A stretch of 64,000 nt of DNA from positions 496,001 to 560,000 of the forward strand of contig NZ_JANWGH010000001.1 in the NCBI RefSeq assembly GCF_024919275.1, in the 5' to 3' direction. Each line of letters begins with the position of its first letter. Within the stretch, counting starts at the first letter, position 1. This DNA comes from Algoriphagus limi (GTDB lineage: Bacteria > Bacteroidota > Bacteroidia > Cytophagales > Cyclobacteriaceae). Of the stretch, positions 35,845 through 43,948 are shown piece after piece. A program made the position numbers and the translations under genes. The notes under the pieces were generated by a model. The model was given only the letters and a program-made list of their open reading frames with translations, did not search any database and was not told where the DNA came from.

Positions 35845-37971
35845 ATGAAACAGGGAATTAGAGAACGTTTTGAATCAGTCATTCAACAAAGTGACTTGAT
35901 TAGCCGGGATTTGAGTTGGTTGAAATTTAATGATCGGGTTTTGGATCAATCCAAAAAAGAACACCGTTCAATATTCGAGAAACTTAAATTTCTGGCTATC
36001 ACTGCCTCCAACTTGGATGAGTTTTTTATGATCCGGGTAGGTTCCTTGTACAATTATCTGGATTATGAAAAAGAGCGAGTTGACTATTCGGGACTTCGTG
36101 AGGAGCCCTTTAAGTCAACCTTGATGGAAGAGTGTCAGAAATTTCATGATGCTCAACACACACATTTTACGGAGAATATTTTACCAAAGCTTCCTGAAGA
36201 GGGTATTACCCTTTGTAATATTTCCAAACTGACTGAGGCTGAACAAAAGAAAGTAAAGCAATATTTCGAGCGGGCTATTTATCCAATGCTTACTCCGATG
36301 GTCTATGATGGCTATCGAACCTTCCCGATCCTGATGAATAAGCTACTCATTTTTGGAGTGGTGACAACTAGTCCAGGAGAGCGTAAGGATATGCGAAAAC
36401 TTTCTTTTGTACAGATTCCAGCTAATATTCCACGCTTTTTTGAGATAGAACGAGCTAACTCCCTCATGTTGATCCCTATTGAGGAAGTCATTCGGGAGCA
36501 TATCGTTTCGCTCTTTAGAAATGTCGATATTCAGTCCATCAGTCTTTTCCGAATTACCCGAAATGGGGATTTCACTCTAGAGGAAACCGAGGATATGGAT
36601 GCCAATTTCCTTGAAGAGGTGAAGCGTAAACTCATGGAGCGAAAGACGGGGCGCGTAGTTCGGATCGAAATAGAGGAGGGCTATAGTAAGTGGATGCTCA
36701 ACTCTCTATTGGAGCGCTGGAAGTTGAAGTCTGATTCTGTTTTCCATGTAAAGCGTCAAAGTATGATTGACTTTACTGGGCTGTGGCAAATTGTGGGAAA
36801 TAAGCGTTTTAAAGACAAACTTCCTCAAATGCCGGATCCGGTAAAGCCACTTTCCTATCAAGAAGAGGGCGAGGTAGAGATATTTGATGTGCTACAGGAA
36901 AAGGATATTTTGTTGCATCATCCTTATAATAACATCGATTCAATCCTAGATCTGATTGAAAAAGCTGCCGATGATCCTGGAGTCATGGCTATCAAAATGA
37001 CCATTTATCGACTTGCAAAGGAAAGTCGGATTACTAGAGCTCTTCTTAGGGCTGCTGAAAATGGAAAGCACGTATCCGTGCTTTTCGAAGTGAAAGCGCG
37101 CTTTGATGAGGAGAATAATATTAGAGAGGCGAAAAAACTTCAAAAGGCTGGTTGCTTTGTGATTTATGGAATCACTCATTTGAAAACTCATACTAAACTT
37201 CTTTTGATTGTGAAGAAGGATGGGGATGAAATCACCCGATTTGTTCACCTTGGTTCAGGTAATTATAATGAGGATACAGCTAGATTGTACACGGATATAG
37301 GTTTGCTGACTACGAATGAGGTTTTAGCAAATGATGTATCTGAGTTCTTCAATGTAATTACAGGGCACTCTATGCCTACCACTTACCAAAATTTGATTAC
37401 GGCACCCCGAGATATGCGAAATCAATTGATCGCATACATTGAGCAGGAAGCAGAAAATGCGAGAAATGGTTTGCCAGCTGGGATTTTTATCAAAGTGAAT
37501 TCTCTAGAAGATTCTGAGACAATCTATGCTTTGTATAGAGCATCTCAGTCTGGAGTTACCATCAAGTTGATTGTGCGGGGAATTTGCTGTTTACGTCCGG
37601 GTAGGGAAGGTCTTTCTGAAAATATTGAGGTGATTTCAATCGTGGGGGACTTTTTGGAGCATTCTCGTATTTATCATTTCCATAATAATGGAGATACCAG
37701 GACCTACGCAGGAAGTGCTGATATGATGGTTAGAAGTTTTGACAAGCGATTAGAAAGTTTGTTCAAGGTGGAGGCACCACTTTTGGAAAAGCAATTGATG
37801 AATATTCTGGCGTACAACCTGAAGGATAATTTCAATGCCTATGTCATGCAAGAGGATGGAACTTATGTTGCTAAGCATCCTGTAGGAGACGAACCGGTAT
37901 TCAATGTGCACAAGGAGTTTTTCAATTTGGATCCAGAAAAAGTTATGGAGGTTCAATTGATGCCCAGCTAA
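35845..37971 (+). CDS. ppk1: Polyphosphate kinase 1
   Basis: 708 residues. The N-terminal domain begins SRDLSWLKFNDRVLDQ and includes AITASNLDEFFMIRVG. The two phospholipase-D-like catalytic domains hold the phospho-histidine His449 in HLKTHTKLLLI and His606 in LEHSRIYHFHNNG, then YAGSADMMVRSFDKRLE. It makes and degrades polyphosphate from ATP at the membrane. It lies alone between gyrB and a convergent DUF202 gene, with terminators on both sides. Confidence 0.96.
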   Translation: MKQGIRERFESVIQQSDLISRDLSWLKFNDRVLDQSKKEHRSIFEKLKFLAITASNLDEFFMIRVGSLYNYLDYEKERVDYSGLREEPFKSTLMEECQKFHDAQHTHFTENILPKLPEEGITLCNISKLTEAEQKKVKQYFERAIYPMLTPMVYDGYRTFPILMNKLLIFGVVTTSPGERKDMRKLSFVQIPANIPRFFEIERANSLMLIPIEEVIREHIVSLFRNVDIQSISLFRITRNGDFTLEETEDMDANFLEEVKRKLMERKTGRVVRIEIEEGYSKWMLNSLLERWKLKSDSVFHVKRQSMIDFTGLWQIVGNKRFKDKLPQMPDPVKPLSYQEEGEVEIFDVLQEKDILLHHPYNNIDSILDLIEKAADDPGVMAIKMTIYRLAKESRITRALLRAAENGKHVSVLFEVKARFDEENNIREAKKLQKAGCFVIYGITHLKTHTKLLLIVKKDGDEITRFVHLGSGNYNEDTARLYTDIGLLTTNEVLANDVSEFFNVITGHSMPTTYQNLITAPRDMRNQLIAYIEQEAENARNGLPAGIFIKVNSLEDSETIYALYRASQSGVTIKLIVRGICCLRPGREGLSENIEVISIVGDFLEHSRIYHFHNNGDTRTYAGSADMMVRSFDKRLESLFKVEAPLLEKQLMNILAYNLKDNFNAYVMQEDGTYVAKHPVGDEPVFNVHKEFFNLDPEKVMEVQLMPS

Positions 37972-37994
37972 TGAAAACCAATTCAAAACAAATT

Positions 37995-38030
37995 AAAAGG
38001 CTACACTTTTCGAGGTGTGGCTTTTCTTTT
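37995..38030. terminator. Terminator between convergent ppk1 and DUF202 genes
   Basis: AAAAG-G-CTACAC pairs with GTGTGG-CTTTT (one bulge), A-run on one side and T-run on the other, usable in both directions. Confidence 0.75.
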
Positions 38031-38304
38031 ACATTTTGGTATAGTGTCCTTTTTGGAGTCGCTTTCTGACTCTGAAATAGTTGATAATCCCAACGATCAA
38101 AAAGATAATGCTTAAGGCAAAAGCCAGGTATCCAAAATTCCGTATGTGGTTTAAGCCTTTCACCTGAAATAGCGCTGTTCCACTGACCAAGAAATAAAGA
38201 GAGGTACGAATGTATGACAATAAGGTCCGGTCATTGGCTAGTGTAGTTCGCTGACGAGCCAAAAAATCTCTTACTATCAGGTCATTTTCAGTATCCTTTT
38301 CCAT
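38029..38304 (-). CDS. DUF202 (YidH-like) membrane protein
   Basis: 91 residues from ATG 38304 (MEKDTENDLIVRDFLARQRT); the ATG five codons upstream is an alternative. The DUF202 signature RDFLARQRTTLANDRTLLSYIRTSL is followed by two or three membrane helices (FLVSGTALFQV and YLAFALSIIFLIVGIINYF). Similar to small inner-membrane YidH proteins of unknown role. Its start is 39 bp from the divergent DUF3078 gene. Confidence 0.85.
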   Translation of the reverse strand: MEKDTENDLIVRDFLARQRTTLANDRTLLSYIRTSLYFLVSGTALFQVKGLNHIRNFGYLAFALSIIFLIVGIINYFRVRKRLQKGHYTKM

Positions 38305-38343
38305 ATTTTTAGCAATCAATTAATTTTCAAGAAGATAAATTTT

Positions 38344-39225
38344 ATGAAAAGATTTGTAGCGATTTTGATTTTCACTTTTGTATCTGGGGTGACTTTAGCG
38401 CAAGAAGCAGGGAAAGATACAACATTTTGGTTGAAGGAAATTGGAGGCGGTTTGAATTTCAACCAAGGTTCATTCAGTAGTAACTGGACCGGTGGTGGTG
38501 TGAATTCCATTGCTCTGGGGATGTATTTGAACGGTCGGGCAAATTATGCTAAGGATAAGTGGACTTGGGATAATACCCTGGATATGATTTATGGGGTTGT
38601 GAAAAATCAAGGCGAGGATACCCGTAAATCCAATGACCGTATTTTCTTGGATTCGAAGGTTGGTTACAATATTGGTAAGCACTGGAATGTATTTACTTCT
38701 ATCAACTTTCTAAGCCAGTTTGCTCCCGGTTACGATTTTTCTGATGGGAATAGAACCCTGATTTCGAAATTTGCCAACCCGGCCTATTTGATGTCTTCTT
38801 GGGGTTTGGAATACAAGCCGAATGATGAGTTTATGCTTCGTCTTTCACCTTTTTCTCCTCGATTCACTTTTGTGACTGATACGGAGTTGTATTTGACGGT
38901 TCCTGAGAATTATGGTGTGCCGATTGGTGATAAGGTTCGTTCTGAATGGTTGGCTTTCAGTTCACTTCTGGAATGGAATAAGAAATTGTCTGAAAATGTA
39001 AGTCTACTCATCAGACATCAACTTTATGCTAATTATGAAACCTTCTCTTTCAAATCAATTGACCAGCGTTTAGATGTAGCTTTAACAGCAAAGGTCTCCG
39101 ACTTGATTCAGGTTTCTTTGACCAGTTTGAGTATTTATGATTTGGATCAGGACGAAAAAATCCAATTTAGCCAAGGCCTTGCTTTGGGAATTGCATTCAA
39201 ACGCAGTACGTTTCCTAAGGAATAA
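38344..39225 (+). CDS. DUF3078 outer-membrane beta-barrel-like protein
   Basis: 293 residues with signal peptide (MKRFVAILIFTFVSGVTLA). The DUF3078 core shows WLKEIGGGLNFNQGSFSSNW followed by GGVNSIALG and KWTWDNTLDMIYGVVKNQGE. Alternating aromatic strands to the C-terminus suggest an outer-membrane barrel. The function is unknown; the family is common in Bacteroidota. It is single and followed 109 bp later by a terminator, with an internal promoter-like element between. Confidence 0.88.
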   Translation: MKRFVAILIFTFVSGVTLAQEAGKDTTFWLKEIGGGLNFNQGSFSSNWTGGGVNSIALGMYLNGRANYAKDKWTWDNTLDMIYGVVKNQGEDTRKSNDRIFLDSKVGYNIGKHWNVFTSINFLSQFAPGYDFSDGNRTLISKFANPAYLMSSWGLEYKPNDEFMLRLSPFSPRFTFVTDTELYLTVPENYGVPIGDKVRSEWLAFSSLLEWNKKLSENVSLLIRHQLYANYETFSFKSIDQRLDVALTAKVSDLIQVSLTSLSIYDLDQDEKIQFSQGLALGIAFKRSTFPKE

Positions 39226-39254
39226 ATAAATTTTAACAAATTTTTATTTTGTAT

Positions 39255-39284
39255 TTTGATTTGAAAAGAATTGTATTATTTTTG
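39255..39284 (+). promoter_or_regulatory. Consensus Bacteroidota promoter
   Basis: TTTG at 39255-39258 and TATTTTTG at 39277-39284, 18 bp apart, fit the -33 TTTG / -7 TAnnTTTG consensus. No gene starts downstream on this strand before 40960; a terminator lies about 50 bp on. Confidence 0.5.
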
Positions 39285-39289
39285 AAATC

Positions 39290-39358
39290 ATTGTGGTAGT
39301 TAAATAATAGTTGGTTTAGTTTTCAAATAAAGGGCAGGGGATTTTCTCCTGCTTTTTT
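39290..39358 (+). ncRNA. Candidate small RNA (about 70 nt)
   Basis: Defined only by the promoter at 39255-39284 and the terminator at 39334-39358. No frame of useful length lies inside. It could instead be a 3' UTR segment of the DUF3078 gene. The family was not recognised. Confidence 0.3.
39334..39358 (+). terminator. Intrinsic terminator
   Basis: GCAGGGGA pairs with TCTCCTGC (one G-T pair) around a TTT loop, followed by six T. Confidence 0.8.
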
Positions 39359-39490
39359 ATTGCCCATATTTGAATTATTCAATTTTTTACTAACCAAAAT
39401 CCAATAAAAGTCATTCCTTCTTATTTTCTGAAATTTGGAGATTTGTATTTTCCCAAGATTAAAAGTTTTGACCGAATTGGGGATTGAAAC

Positions 39491-39520
39491 AAAAAAAGCC
39501 CAGACAATTGTCTGAGCTTT
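39491..39520 (-). terminator. Terminator behind tRNA-Arg
   Basis: On the minus strand AAAGCTCAGAC pairs with GTCTGGGCTTT around AATT and is followed by a T-run. It ends the sucC-tRNA transcript. Confidence 0.85.
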
Positions 39521-39522
39521 GG

Positions 39523-39596
39523 TACAGGCGGAAGGATTCGAACCCTCAACCCTCGGAGCCGAAATCCGATATTCTATCCAGTTGAACTACGCCTGC
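39523..39596 (-). tRNA. tRNA-Arg (anticodon TCG)
   Basis: A full cloverleaf can be drawn: acceptor GCAGGCG/CGCCTGT, D-stem GTTC/GAAT, anticodon stem TCGGA/TCCGA with loop TTTCGGC (anticodon TCG), T-arm GAGGG-TTCGAAT-CCTTC, discriminator A. CCA follows in the DNA (39522-39520). It reads CGN arginine codons, mainly CGA. It starts 8 bp after the sucC stop codon on the same strand. Confidence 0.95.
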
Positions 39597-39604
39597 ATTT
39601 ATTA

Positions 39605-40819
39605 TTAGCCTTTCAGTACAGCCTGTACTTTTTCGGCGGCTTCTTTCAAAGTAATCGCAGAGAATACTTTCAATCCTGACTCGTCAATGATTTTAGCACC
39701 TTCTTCTGCGTTGGTTCCTTGCAATCTTACGATAATTGGAACGCGAATATCGCCAATTGATTTGTAAGCTTCAACAACCCCACTTGCAATTCTATCACAT
39801 CTCACAATCCCACCAAATACGTTGATCAAAATGGCTTTAACATTTGGATCTTGAAGGATAATACGGAAACCAGCTTCTACAGTAGTTGCATTTGCTCCTC
39901 CACCTACATCTAGGAAGTTAGCAGGCTCACCACCGGACAATTTGATCATGTCCATAGTTGCCATAGCTAAACCAGCACCATTCACCATGCAACCTACGTT
40001 TCCGTCAAGTTTTACATAGTTAAGACCGGATTTTCCAGCTTCTACTTCCAAAGGATCCTCTTCGGTGATGTCTCTTAGCTCAGCCAAGTCTTTGTGTCTG
40101 TACAAGGCATTGTCATCCAAGTTTACTTTAGCATCAACAGCTAGAATCTTATCGTCAGAAGTCTTAAGAACTGGGTTGATTTCAAATTGAGATGAATCGG
40201 TAGCTTCATACGCTTTGTAAAGAGCGGCAATAAATTTAACCATCTCTTTGAAAGCATTTCCTGAAAGACCAAGTTTGAAAGCTACTTTACGAACTTGGAA
40301 GCCTTGCAAACCAACTTTAGGGTCGATCCACTCCTTGATGATTTTCTCTGGGCTTTTTTCAGCAACCTCTTCGATATCCATACCACCTTCGGTAGATGCC
40401 ATGATGACATTGCAACCTTTAGCGCGGTCTAGTAGGATTGAGAGGTAATATTCTTTTGGTTCGGAATCACCTGGATAGTATACATCCTCAGCAATCAAAA
40501 CCTTGTTTACTTTTTTCCCTTCAGGACCTGTTTGATGAGTTACTAGGGTGCCACCCAAAATATTTCGGGCTTTCTCACTTACCTCTTCCAACTTTTTGGC
40601 CAAAACCACACCGTTAGACCCGGTTTCTTGGATTTTACCTTTTCCTCGTCCTCCGGCGTGAATTTGAGCTTTCACTACGTACCAGGAAGTACCGGTTTCT
40701 GCATTTAGTTTTACTGCTGCTTCATGTGCAGCTTCTGGTGTGTCAGCTACGATTCCTTGTTGAACCCGTACACCATAACCTTTCAATACTTCTTTTGCCT
40801 GATACTCGTGTATGTTCAT
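39605..40819 (-). CDS. sucC: Succinyl-CoA ligase (ADP-forming) subunit beta
   Basis: 404 residues. MNIHEYQAKEVLKGYGV is the standard N-terminus. The ATP-grasp domain includes VVKAQIHAGGRGKGK and FEINPVLKT; the CoA-ligase domain includes NFLDVGGGANATTVEAGFRI, ILINVFGGIVRCDRIA and VRLQGTNAEEGAKIID. It makes succinate and ATP from succinyl-CoA in the TCA cycle with SucD, which is not adjacent. A tRNA-Arg gene follows 8 bp downstream and likely shares the transcript. Confidence 0.97.
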   Translation of the reverse strand: MNIHEYQAKEVLKGYGVRVQQGIVADTPEAAHEAAVKLNAETGTSWYVVKAQIHAGGRGKGKIQETGSNGVVLAKKLEEVSEKARNILGGTLVTHQTGPEGKKVNKVLIAEDVYYPGDSEPKEYYLSILLDRAKGCNVIMASTEGGMDIEEVAEKSPEKIIKEWIDPKVGLQGFQVRKVAFKLGLSGNAFKEMVKFIAALYKAYEATDSSQFEINPVLKTSDDKILAVDAKVNLDDNALYRHKDLAELRDITEEDPLEVEAGKSGLNYVKLDGNVGCMVNGAGLAMATMDMIKLSGGEPANFLDVGGGANATTVEAGFRIILQDPNVKAILINVFGGIVRCDRIASGVVEAYKSIGDIRVPIIVRLQGTNAEEGAKIIDESGLKVFSAITLKEAAEKVQAVLKG

Positions 40820-40863
40820 TGCTCAAAATTTTTGGCGAAGTTAAGCCCTTCCTTTTTATAAAT

Positions 40864-40871
40864 CAAACCTA
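40864..40871 (-). promoter_or_regulatory. Candidate sucC promoter (-7 box)
   Basis: TAGGTTTG on the minus strand fits TAnnTTTG, giving a 5' UTR of about 39 nt before the sucC ATG. -33 not clear. Confidence 0.4.
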
Positions 40872-40959
40872 CAAAAAGCCTTTTTTATGAAAAAAAAGCC
40901 CTTTATTTCGATTTTCCAGTTAAAATTGGAAAGTCTATTTCATTTGATTGCAATCTAGT

Positions 40960-41610
40960 ATGCTGACAGCCAGAGAGATTCATAAGTCCTACGGAAGCCT
41001 TCATGTTTTGAAAGGAGTAAATCTGGAAATATCCCAATCTGAGATAGTGTCCATTGTGGGCTCCTCAGGTGCAGGAAAAAGTACCTTGCTCCATATTCTT
41101 GGAACTTTGGACCAACCTGACTCTGGTCAGGTGCTTGTTGATGGCGTGGATCTTTTCGGAATGAAACGGGAAAAGTTGGCTGGATTTCGGAATCAGCAAA
41201 TCGGGTTCATTTTTCAATTTCACAATCTTTTGCCGGAATTTACAGCCTTAGAAAATATCCAAATTCCTGGATTTATTCAGGGAACAGCTGAAGAAAAACT
41301 AAAAAAGCGTGCTCTTGATTTAGCTGAATTATTGGGGATTTCCCACCGATTGGATCATAAACCTTCTGGCCTATCGGGAGGAGAGCAGCAAAGAGTCGCA
41401 GTTGCCCGGGCTTTAATTAACGATCCCAAAATTGTTTTTGCAGATGAGCCCAGCGGAAACCTTGATACAAAAAATGCTCACCAACTCCATGAGTTGTTTT
41501 TTAAGCTTAGGGATGAATTGGGGCAGGCTTTCGTCATTGTAACTCACAATGAGGAACTCGCTCAAATGGCTGACCGGAAACTCGAGATGAAGGATGGAGT
41601 GATGGTGTGA
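40960..41610 (+). CDS. LolD/MacB-type ABC transporter ATP-binding protein
   Basis: 216 residues from ATG 40960 ([19 protein letters not shown]); a TTG 12 bp upstream is less likely. Walker [10 protein letters not shown]-loop [17 protein letters not shown], signature [15 protein letters not shown] and Walker [14 protein letters not shown] are complete. The Q-loop and length match the LolCDE/MacB family that moves lipoproteins or other envelope cargo. No permease gene is adjacent, so its partner is elsewhere. The convergent bcp gene ends one base away. Confidence 0.88.
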   Translation: MLTAREIHKSYGSLHVLKGVNLEISQSEIVSIVGSSGAGKSTLLHILGTLDQPDSGQVLVDGVDLFGMKREKLAGFRNQQIGFIFQFHNLLPEFTALENIQIPGFIQGTAEEKLKKRALDLAELLGISHRLDHKPSGLSGGEQQRVAVARALINDPKIVFADEPSGNLDTKNAHQLHELFFKLRDELGQAFVIVTHNEELAQMADRKLEMKDGVMV

Positions 41611-41611
41611 T

Positions 41612-42061
41612 TTATTTCTGAATCTGATTCAGCATGCTTTGTATGTGCGCTTTCGATTCAAACATATCCTGAAATACACCAACGATTTTTAATTCCGAGT
41701 CGATTAAATAGGTGATGCGTTTAGGCATTTTGATCAAGGGGATCAAGGCATCATAAGCTTTACATACCTTGCCGCTCTCATCAGAAAGCAGTTCAAAAGG
41801 CAGTCGGTGCGCTTTTTTGAATTTTTCGTGAGTTTCCAAATTATCCCGACTGATTCCATAAACAGGGACATCCAAATTTCGGAATGCTTCAAATTGATCT
41901 CTGAATTCGCAAGCTTCAGCTGTACAACCCGGAGTAAAATCTTTTGGGTAGAAATAAAGAATGAAAGTTTTCCCAGCTAAATCCTGATGTAAATTCAATT
42001 CCAATCCAGCCGTTCCCTTCAAGCTGAAATCCGGTGCTTTTGTTCCAATTTTTAATGCCAT
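41612..42061 (-). CDS. bcp: Thioredoxin-dependent thiol peroxidase (Bcp/PrxQ)
   Basis: 149 residues. The peroxidatic Cys46 lies in YPKDFTPGCTAEACEFRD and the resolving Cys51 five residues later, as in the PrxQ subgroup. It reduces hydrogen peroxide and organic peroxides with thioredoxin. No signal peptide, so cytoplasmic. Normal length for the family. Confidence 0.93.
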   Translation of the reverse strand: MALKIGTKAPDFSLKGTAGLELNLHQDLAGKTFILYFYPKDFTPGCTAEACEFRDQFEAFRNLDVPVYGISRDNLETHEKFKKAHRLPFELLSDESGKVCKAYDALIPLIKMPKRITYLIDSELKIVGVFQDMFESKAHIQSMLNQIQK

Positions 42062-42173
42062 AAAGCCAAAACAAGAATTTTTGTCAAAAGTTAGACAAAA
42101 TTGAAAATTGAGGAAAATCGAAACTTTCCACGAACTTTGCGTGGATCATGTTTTACCCTAAGTTTATTCACCC

Positions 42174-43001
42174 TTGAAATTATCAGGAGTTCAATCCATG
42201 CTTTTGGCGGGGATATTTTTTGCCCTGATGAATGTATCAGTCAAGTTTATACCTCATATCCCCGCGATTGAGATTATTCTTTTTCGCTCTCTTTTCAGTC
42301 TGATTTTCAGTTTTATCGTGCTTCGAAAGCAACATGTGCCCGTTTTTGGGAATAATAAACTTCTATTAATTATTCGTGGGATAGTGGGATCGATTGGACT
42401 GATTTCATTTTTCTATACTCTTCAAAAAATCCCCTTGGCAAGTGCTGTTACCATCCAATATCTATCGCCCATTTTCACCACCATCTTGGGGATTTTCATC
42501 GTGAAGGAAAAGGTGAAACCTATTCAATTTATCTATTTCGGACTTTCTTTTGTGGGGGTTTTGGTAATACAAGGTTTTGATCCTAGGGTAAATTTACTTT
42601 ACGCTTCTATTGGAATTGTTTCCGCATTGTTTTCAGGGATGGCCTACAATGTGATCCGAAAATTGAAGACTTCAGAACATCCGCTCGTCATTATTTTTTA
42701 CTTCCCTCTAGTGACTATGCCTATAGCAACCATTTTTAGCTATTTTTCTTGGGTTCAGCCGGAAGGAGTGGATTGGTTATTGTTGCTTTGGATCGGGATA
42801 TGTACACAAGCAGCCCAGTATTTTATGACGGTAGCCTACCAAAAATCGAATGTTTCCAAGGTTTCTAGCCTGAGTTATTTGGGGATTGTTTATGCACTAG
42901 TTTTTGGTTTTATCCTGTTTGGGGAAACTTTCGAATTGGCTTCGTACCTTGGGATGGGGTTAGTGCTGTTGGGAATTTTATTGAATTTGAGAGAAAAATA
43001 A
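42174..43001 (+). CDS. EamA/DMT family transporter
   Basis: 275 residues, about ten membrane helices in two EamA repeats. The first starts at GVQSMLLAGIFFALMNVSVK and the second near ASIGIVSALFSGMAYNVIRKL. The start is taken at TTG 42174; the next ATG (42198) would cut into the first helix. Drug/metabolite exporter of unknown substrate. The following lipoprotein gene begins 54 bp downstream on the same strand. Confidence 0.85.
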   Translation: MKLSGVQSMLLAGIFFALMNVSVKFIPHIPAIEIILFRSLFSLIFSFIVLRKQHVPVFGNNKLLLIIRGIVGSIGLISFFYTLQKIPLASAVTIQYLSPIFTTILGIFIVKEKVKPIQFIYFGLSFVGVLVIQGFDPRVNLLYASIGIVSALFSGMAYNVIRKLKTSEHPLVIIFYFPLVTMPIATIFSYFSWVQPEGVDWLLLLWIGICTQAAQYFMTVAYQKSNVSKVSSLSYLGIVYALVFGFILFGETFELASYLGMGLVLLGILLNLREK

Positions 43002-43055
43002 ATGGAATGGTTACAAAATGGTGGGTTGTTACGACTAAGGAAAAAGCATAGTACT

Positions 43056-43928
43056 ATGAGCCCTAAGCAATTTTCATACATTGCCTTTATTGTGGCAATA
43101 GCATTCTTGATTTTTTCTTGTAACAAGGAGGTTGAAGGTCCTGGTGGTGGAGCTTCATTCGATTGTAATCAATTAAGCTACGCAGATACCATTTATTATA
43201 TCAGTGCAACTCAATCGGTTTTGGTGAGCCCTCAGAATAATCTTGAAGGTGAAGGAACATTTGAAGTTTCTCCGGAAGGGCTTGCCATTGACCCCAATAC
43301 CGGTGTTATAGATGTGAATGCAAGTGAAACAGGTCTTAAATATAAAATCACTTTTATACCCAACGGATCAACTCAGGCATGCGAGACTTTTGTTACCATA
43401 GGTGGGGTTAATTATTTAGACGGCATTTATGTTTTGGATCAAAATGAAACCCTTGCTGGTCCAGTTTACAATGGAGTTCCTGGTCTTCCTTTACCATGTC
43501 CGGATGATGATTCTGATGATGGAAGTGATGATAATAGTTGTGATTTTGATGTAGAAAACCCTACTGGGCAATTGTTGGAAGATTTAGGTTTTGAAATTTC
43601 CAGTAAGGGTGTTTTTGACTTATTGGAAACAGTAGAAAACGGGACCTTTGGATCTGTACCAGTAAATGGAGAATCTCTAGATGTGGAACTATATTATCAA
43701 TTGCCCGATTTGAGTGCGAATGCCCTAAATTCTATTCCATTGCGCTTTTTTTATTATGAAACAGTAGCAGATATTCCTCAAGCTCTTTTGGATGATATAG
43801 AGGAAAAAAGTGACCTAATCAATGAAAGTAGGTCGGGAAATTCTTTTAATTTCAGGGTGTTGAATGAAACCAGGCCTCGAAGATCCCCAAGACCGCCTTT
43901 TATAGTAATCGTTGCTAGATTGGAGTAG
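43056..43928 (+). CDS. Acidic Ig-like lipoprotein, unknown function
   Basis: 290 residues from ATG 43056 (MSPKQFSYIAFIVAIAFLIF, then SC); the lipobox Cys is at about residue 21. A segment resembling a bacterial Ig/cadherin-like fold reads FEVSPEGLAIDPNTGVIDVN. An Asp-rich stretch DDDSDDGSDDNSCDFD follows at about 150-166 and could bind calcium. The C-terminus is Arg/Pro-rich (RPRRSPRPP). It lies 20 bp before the CHAT gene on the same strand, so the two are probably one operon. No family recognised for the whole protein. Confidence 0.7.
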   Translation: MSPKQFSYIAFIVAIAFLIFSCNKEVEGPGGGASFDCNQLSYADTIYYISATQSVLVSPQNNLEGEGTFEVSPEGLAIDPNTGVIDVNASETGLKYKITFIPNGSTQACETFVTIGGVNYLDGIYVLDQNETLAGPVYNGVPGLPLPCPDDDSDDGSDDNSCDFDVENPTGQLLEDLGFEISSKGVFDLLETVENGTFGSVPVNGESLDVELYYQLPDLSANALNSIPLRFFYYETVADIPQALLDDIEEKSDLINESRSGNSFNFRVLNETRPRRSPRPPFIVIVARLE

Positions 43929-43948
43929 GGGCCTTAATAGCTCCTTCT

